NCBI GenBank assembly: GCA_029256665.1
Contig: JAQSXN010000223.1
Span: 1 to 6,722, forward strand
Direction: 5' to 3'
Source of the DNA: Paenibacillus sp.
GTDB lineage: Bacteria; Bacillota; Bacilli; Paenibacillales; Paenibacillaceae
Length of the DNA: 6,722 bases
The translations under genes were made by a program, and so were the position numbers. The notes under the pieces were generated by a model that did not search any database, was not told the origin of the DNA, and saw only the letters and a program-made list of their open reading frames with translations. Position 1 is the first letter of the stretch, and each line of letters begins with the position of its first letter. Positions 5,314-6,722 of the stretch are shown here, piece after piece.

Positions 5314-6722
5314 CGCGCCGCTACCCCCTCATCCCCGATGCCTGCCATCATTCGGCCGATCGTATCGCGATCGGCCCCCTGCCGCTCCAGCTCGCCGACG
5401 ATGCGTCCGCCATACAACACGATCACCCGGTCCGCCAAATGCAGAACCTCGTCGAGATCCTCCGAGATCAACAAGATGCCGGCTCCTGCGTCTCTAAGGC
5501 CGAGCAGCATGTCATGCACGGCCTCGGCCGCGCCGACGTCGAGACCTTGCGTCGGATGCACGGCGACCATCAGCTCCGGCTGCTGGTCGATTTCCCTGGC
5601 GAGCAGCAGCTTCTGCTGATTGCCTCCCGACATTCCCCTGACGGGATGATCCAATCCTCCATGCCGGACGTCGAACCTTTCGGCGAGCCCTTTGGCCCAG
5701 CTTTCGCTGCTCCTCGCGCGCAGCAGTCCGAAGCGGAAGTGTTTGTTCGTTCTGTACGTCTTCAGCATCAAATTGTCCACTACGCCAAGGCTGCCGGCGA
5801 GTCCGCTTTTCATTCGATCCTCCGGTATATGCGCGACGCCTTTATCGATTAAACGCCTGACGCTTGCGTTTTCCGTCCGCTCGCCGCGCAGCCGCATCTC
5901 GCCTTGCACCCAAGGACGCAGCCCGGTGAGCGCTTCCGCAAGCTCCTTCTGCCCGTTGCCGGCCACGCCCGCAACCCCGACGATCTCTCCTTCGCGAATG
6001 TGAAACGAAACGTCCGCAAGCGCGTTTCGGCCATGGTCGGAACGAACGGTCATGCCGATCGCCTCTAGTATCTTATCGCCCGCCATCCCCCGCATGACCG
6101 GCTCCGCTTCCCGCATTTCCCTCCCGACCATCAACTCCGCAAGACTGCCAGCATCCGTCTCCTCCCGATGCAGGGACGCGATCATTTTCCCTTTGCGCAT
6201 GACGGAGATGCCGTCCGCGACCGACATCACTTCTTTGAGCTTGTGCGTCGTGATAATCATCGTTTTCCCCGCCGCTTTAAGCTCCCTTAGCGTCTGGAAC
6301 AATGCCTCCGCTTCGCCCGGCGTTAGGACGGAAGTCGGCTCGTCGAGCAGAATGATGTCCGCTCCGCGATACAGCGTCTTGACGATCTCCACGCGCTGCT
6401 GCTCGCCGACCGACATGGCCCATATCGGCTGCTCCAGCGGGATGCCTAGACCGTAGCGCTCGCAGATCGCCGCAACCTGCGCCAGCTTTCTCTGTTTCCA
6501 GCTCCCCCCGCGCCATAGCTCTCCGCGCTCGCCAAGGATAATATTATCGAGCGCCGTCAGCGACGGAACGAGCCTGAAATTTTGATGCACCATGCCGATG
6601 CCTAGCTTCATGGCATCCTTGGGCGAGGCAATGGAAGAGAACATCCCATGGACTTTGATTGTCCCCGCGTCCGCTCGGTACAAGCCGGAGAGCAAGCTCA
6701 TTACCGTGCTTTTGCCAGCGCC
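5310..6722 (-). CDS. Tandem ABC transporter ATPase, nucleoside/purine uptake (NupO/YufO-like), N-terminus cut by window edge
   Basis: This is the cytoplasmic ATPase that powers the importer, with two ABC domains in one chain. 470 residues are visible; the frame is open to the right edge, which cuts inside the first Walker A (GAGKST, visible residues 1-6), so roughly 35-40 N-terminal residues are missing against a family length near 510. Domain 1 (about 1-200): Q-loop Gln47, signature SVGEQ (104-108), Walker B IILLDE (123-128), switch His160. Domain 2 (about 215-470): altered P-loop AGNGQKE (254-260) without GKS/T, intact signature MSGGNQQK (364-371), Walker B MVAVHP (385-390) with His for the catalytic Glu, and SED where the switch His should be. 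This split of intact and degenerate motifs is normal for the sugar/nucleoside (RbsA/YufO) class and implies one working ATP site. It ends with TGA overlapping the next ATG. An internal Met at 6699-6701 is not the real start, because Walker A lies before it. Confidence 0.93.
   Translation of the reverse strand, partial: GAGKSTVMSLLSGLYRADAGTIKVHGMFSSIASPKDAMKLGIGMVHQNFRLVPSLTALDNIILGERGELWRGGSWKQRKLAQVAAICERYGLGIPLEQPIWAMSVGEQQRVEIVKTLYRGADIILLDEPTSVLTPGEAEALFQTLRELKAAGKTMIITTHKLKEVMSVADGISVMRKGKMIASLHREETDAGSLAELMVGREMREAEPVMRGMAGDKILEAIGMTVRSDHGRNALADVSFHIREGEIVGVAGVAGNGQKELAEALTGLRPWVQGEMRLRGERTENASVRRLIDKGVAHIPEDRMKSGLAGSLGVVDNLMLKTYRTNKHFRFGLLRARSSESWAKGLAERFDVRHGGLDHPVRGMSGGNQQKLLLAREIDQQPELMVAVHPTQGLDVGAAEAVHDMLLGLRDAGAGILLISEDLDEVLHLADRVIVLYGGRIVGELERQGADRDTIGRMMAGIGDEGVAAR
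5324..5330 (-). promoter_or_regulatory. Ribosome binding site of permease 1
   Basis: GAGGGGG on the minus strand lies within the last codons of the ATPase, 10 nt before ATG 5313. It supports this start over the later Met27. Confidence 0.6.
5354..5376. repeat. Perfect 9-bp inverted repeat with 5-nt loop inside the ATPase 3' end
   Basis: GGCCGATCG (5354-5362) and CGATCGGCC (5368-5376) are exact reverse complements around a 5-nt loop. In mRNA this would be a G+C-rich hairpin ending about 40 nt before the permease 1 start. It has no U-tract, so it is not a Rho-independent terminator. It encodes ordinary residues (ADRDTIGR) and may be chance. Confidence 0.5.

Overview
The window is one tightly packed block of minus-strand genes, read from right to left, with essentially no non-coding DNA. 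It holds the last three genes of a nucleoside/purine-type ABC importer, followed by two subunits of a molybdenum hydroxylase of the xanthine dehydrogenase family. All five frames run the same way. The only gaps are 1 nt and two of 33 nt, plus one 4-nt ATGA overlap, so this looks like part of a single polycistronic operon. No promoter or terminator is visible, and the operon runs off both ends of the window.

Layout in transcription order: (1) 6722-5310, tandem ABC ATPase of the BmpA/NupNOPQ (YufNOPQ) class, cut at its N-terminus inside Walker A by the right edge; (2) 5313-4153, first inner-membrane permease, overlapping the ATPase by ATGA; (3) 4151-3222, second permease, starting 1 nt after the previous stop; (4) 3188-2307, FAD-binding subunit (PucC-like); (5) 2273-1, molybdopterin-binding catalytic subunit (PucD-like), cut near its C-terminus by the left edge. 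The substrate-binding lipoprotein would be expected beyond the right edge and the [2Fe-2S] subunit (PucE-like) beyond the left edge. Neither is in the window.

How they work together (inference): the importer brings in a purine nucleoside or base, and the hydroxylase oxidises the purine ring, as in hypoxanthine to xanthine to urate. This would be a purine-salvage or nitrogen-scavenging unit. The catalytic Glu and the Gln near Mo of the xanthine oxidase family are present. Two residues that orient xanthine in the bovine enzyme appear replaced, so the exact substrate is open.

Organism: the PucC-PucD order, the strong GGAGG-type ribosome sites and the NupOPQ-like transporter suggest a Firmicute. 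The visibly G+C-rich codon choice (many GCG, CCG, GGC, CGG) fits a Paenibacillaceae-like Bacillales member better than Bacillus itself. That placement is a guess. No mobile element, CRISPR array, tRNA or rRNA was seen.
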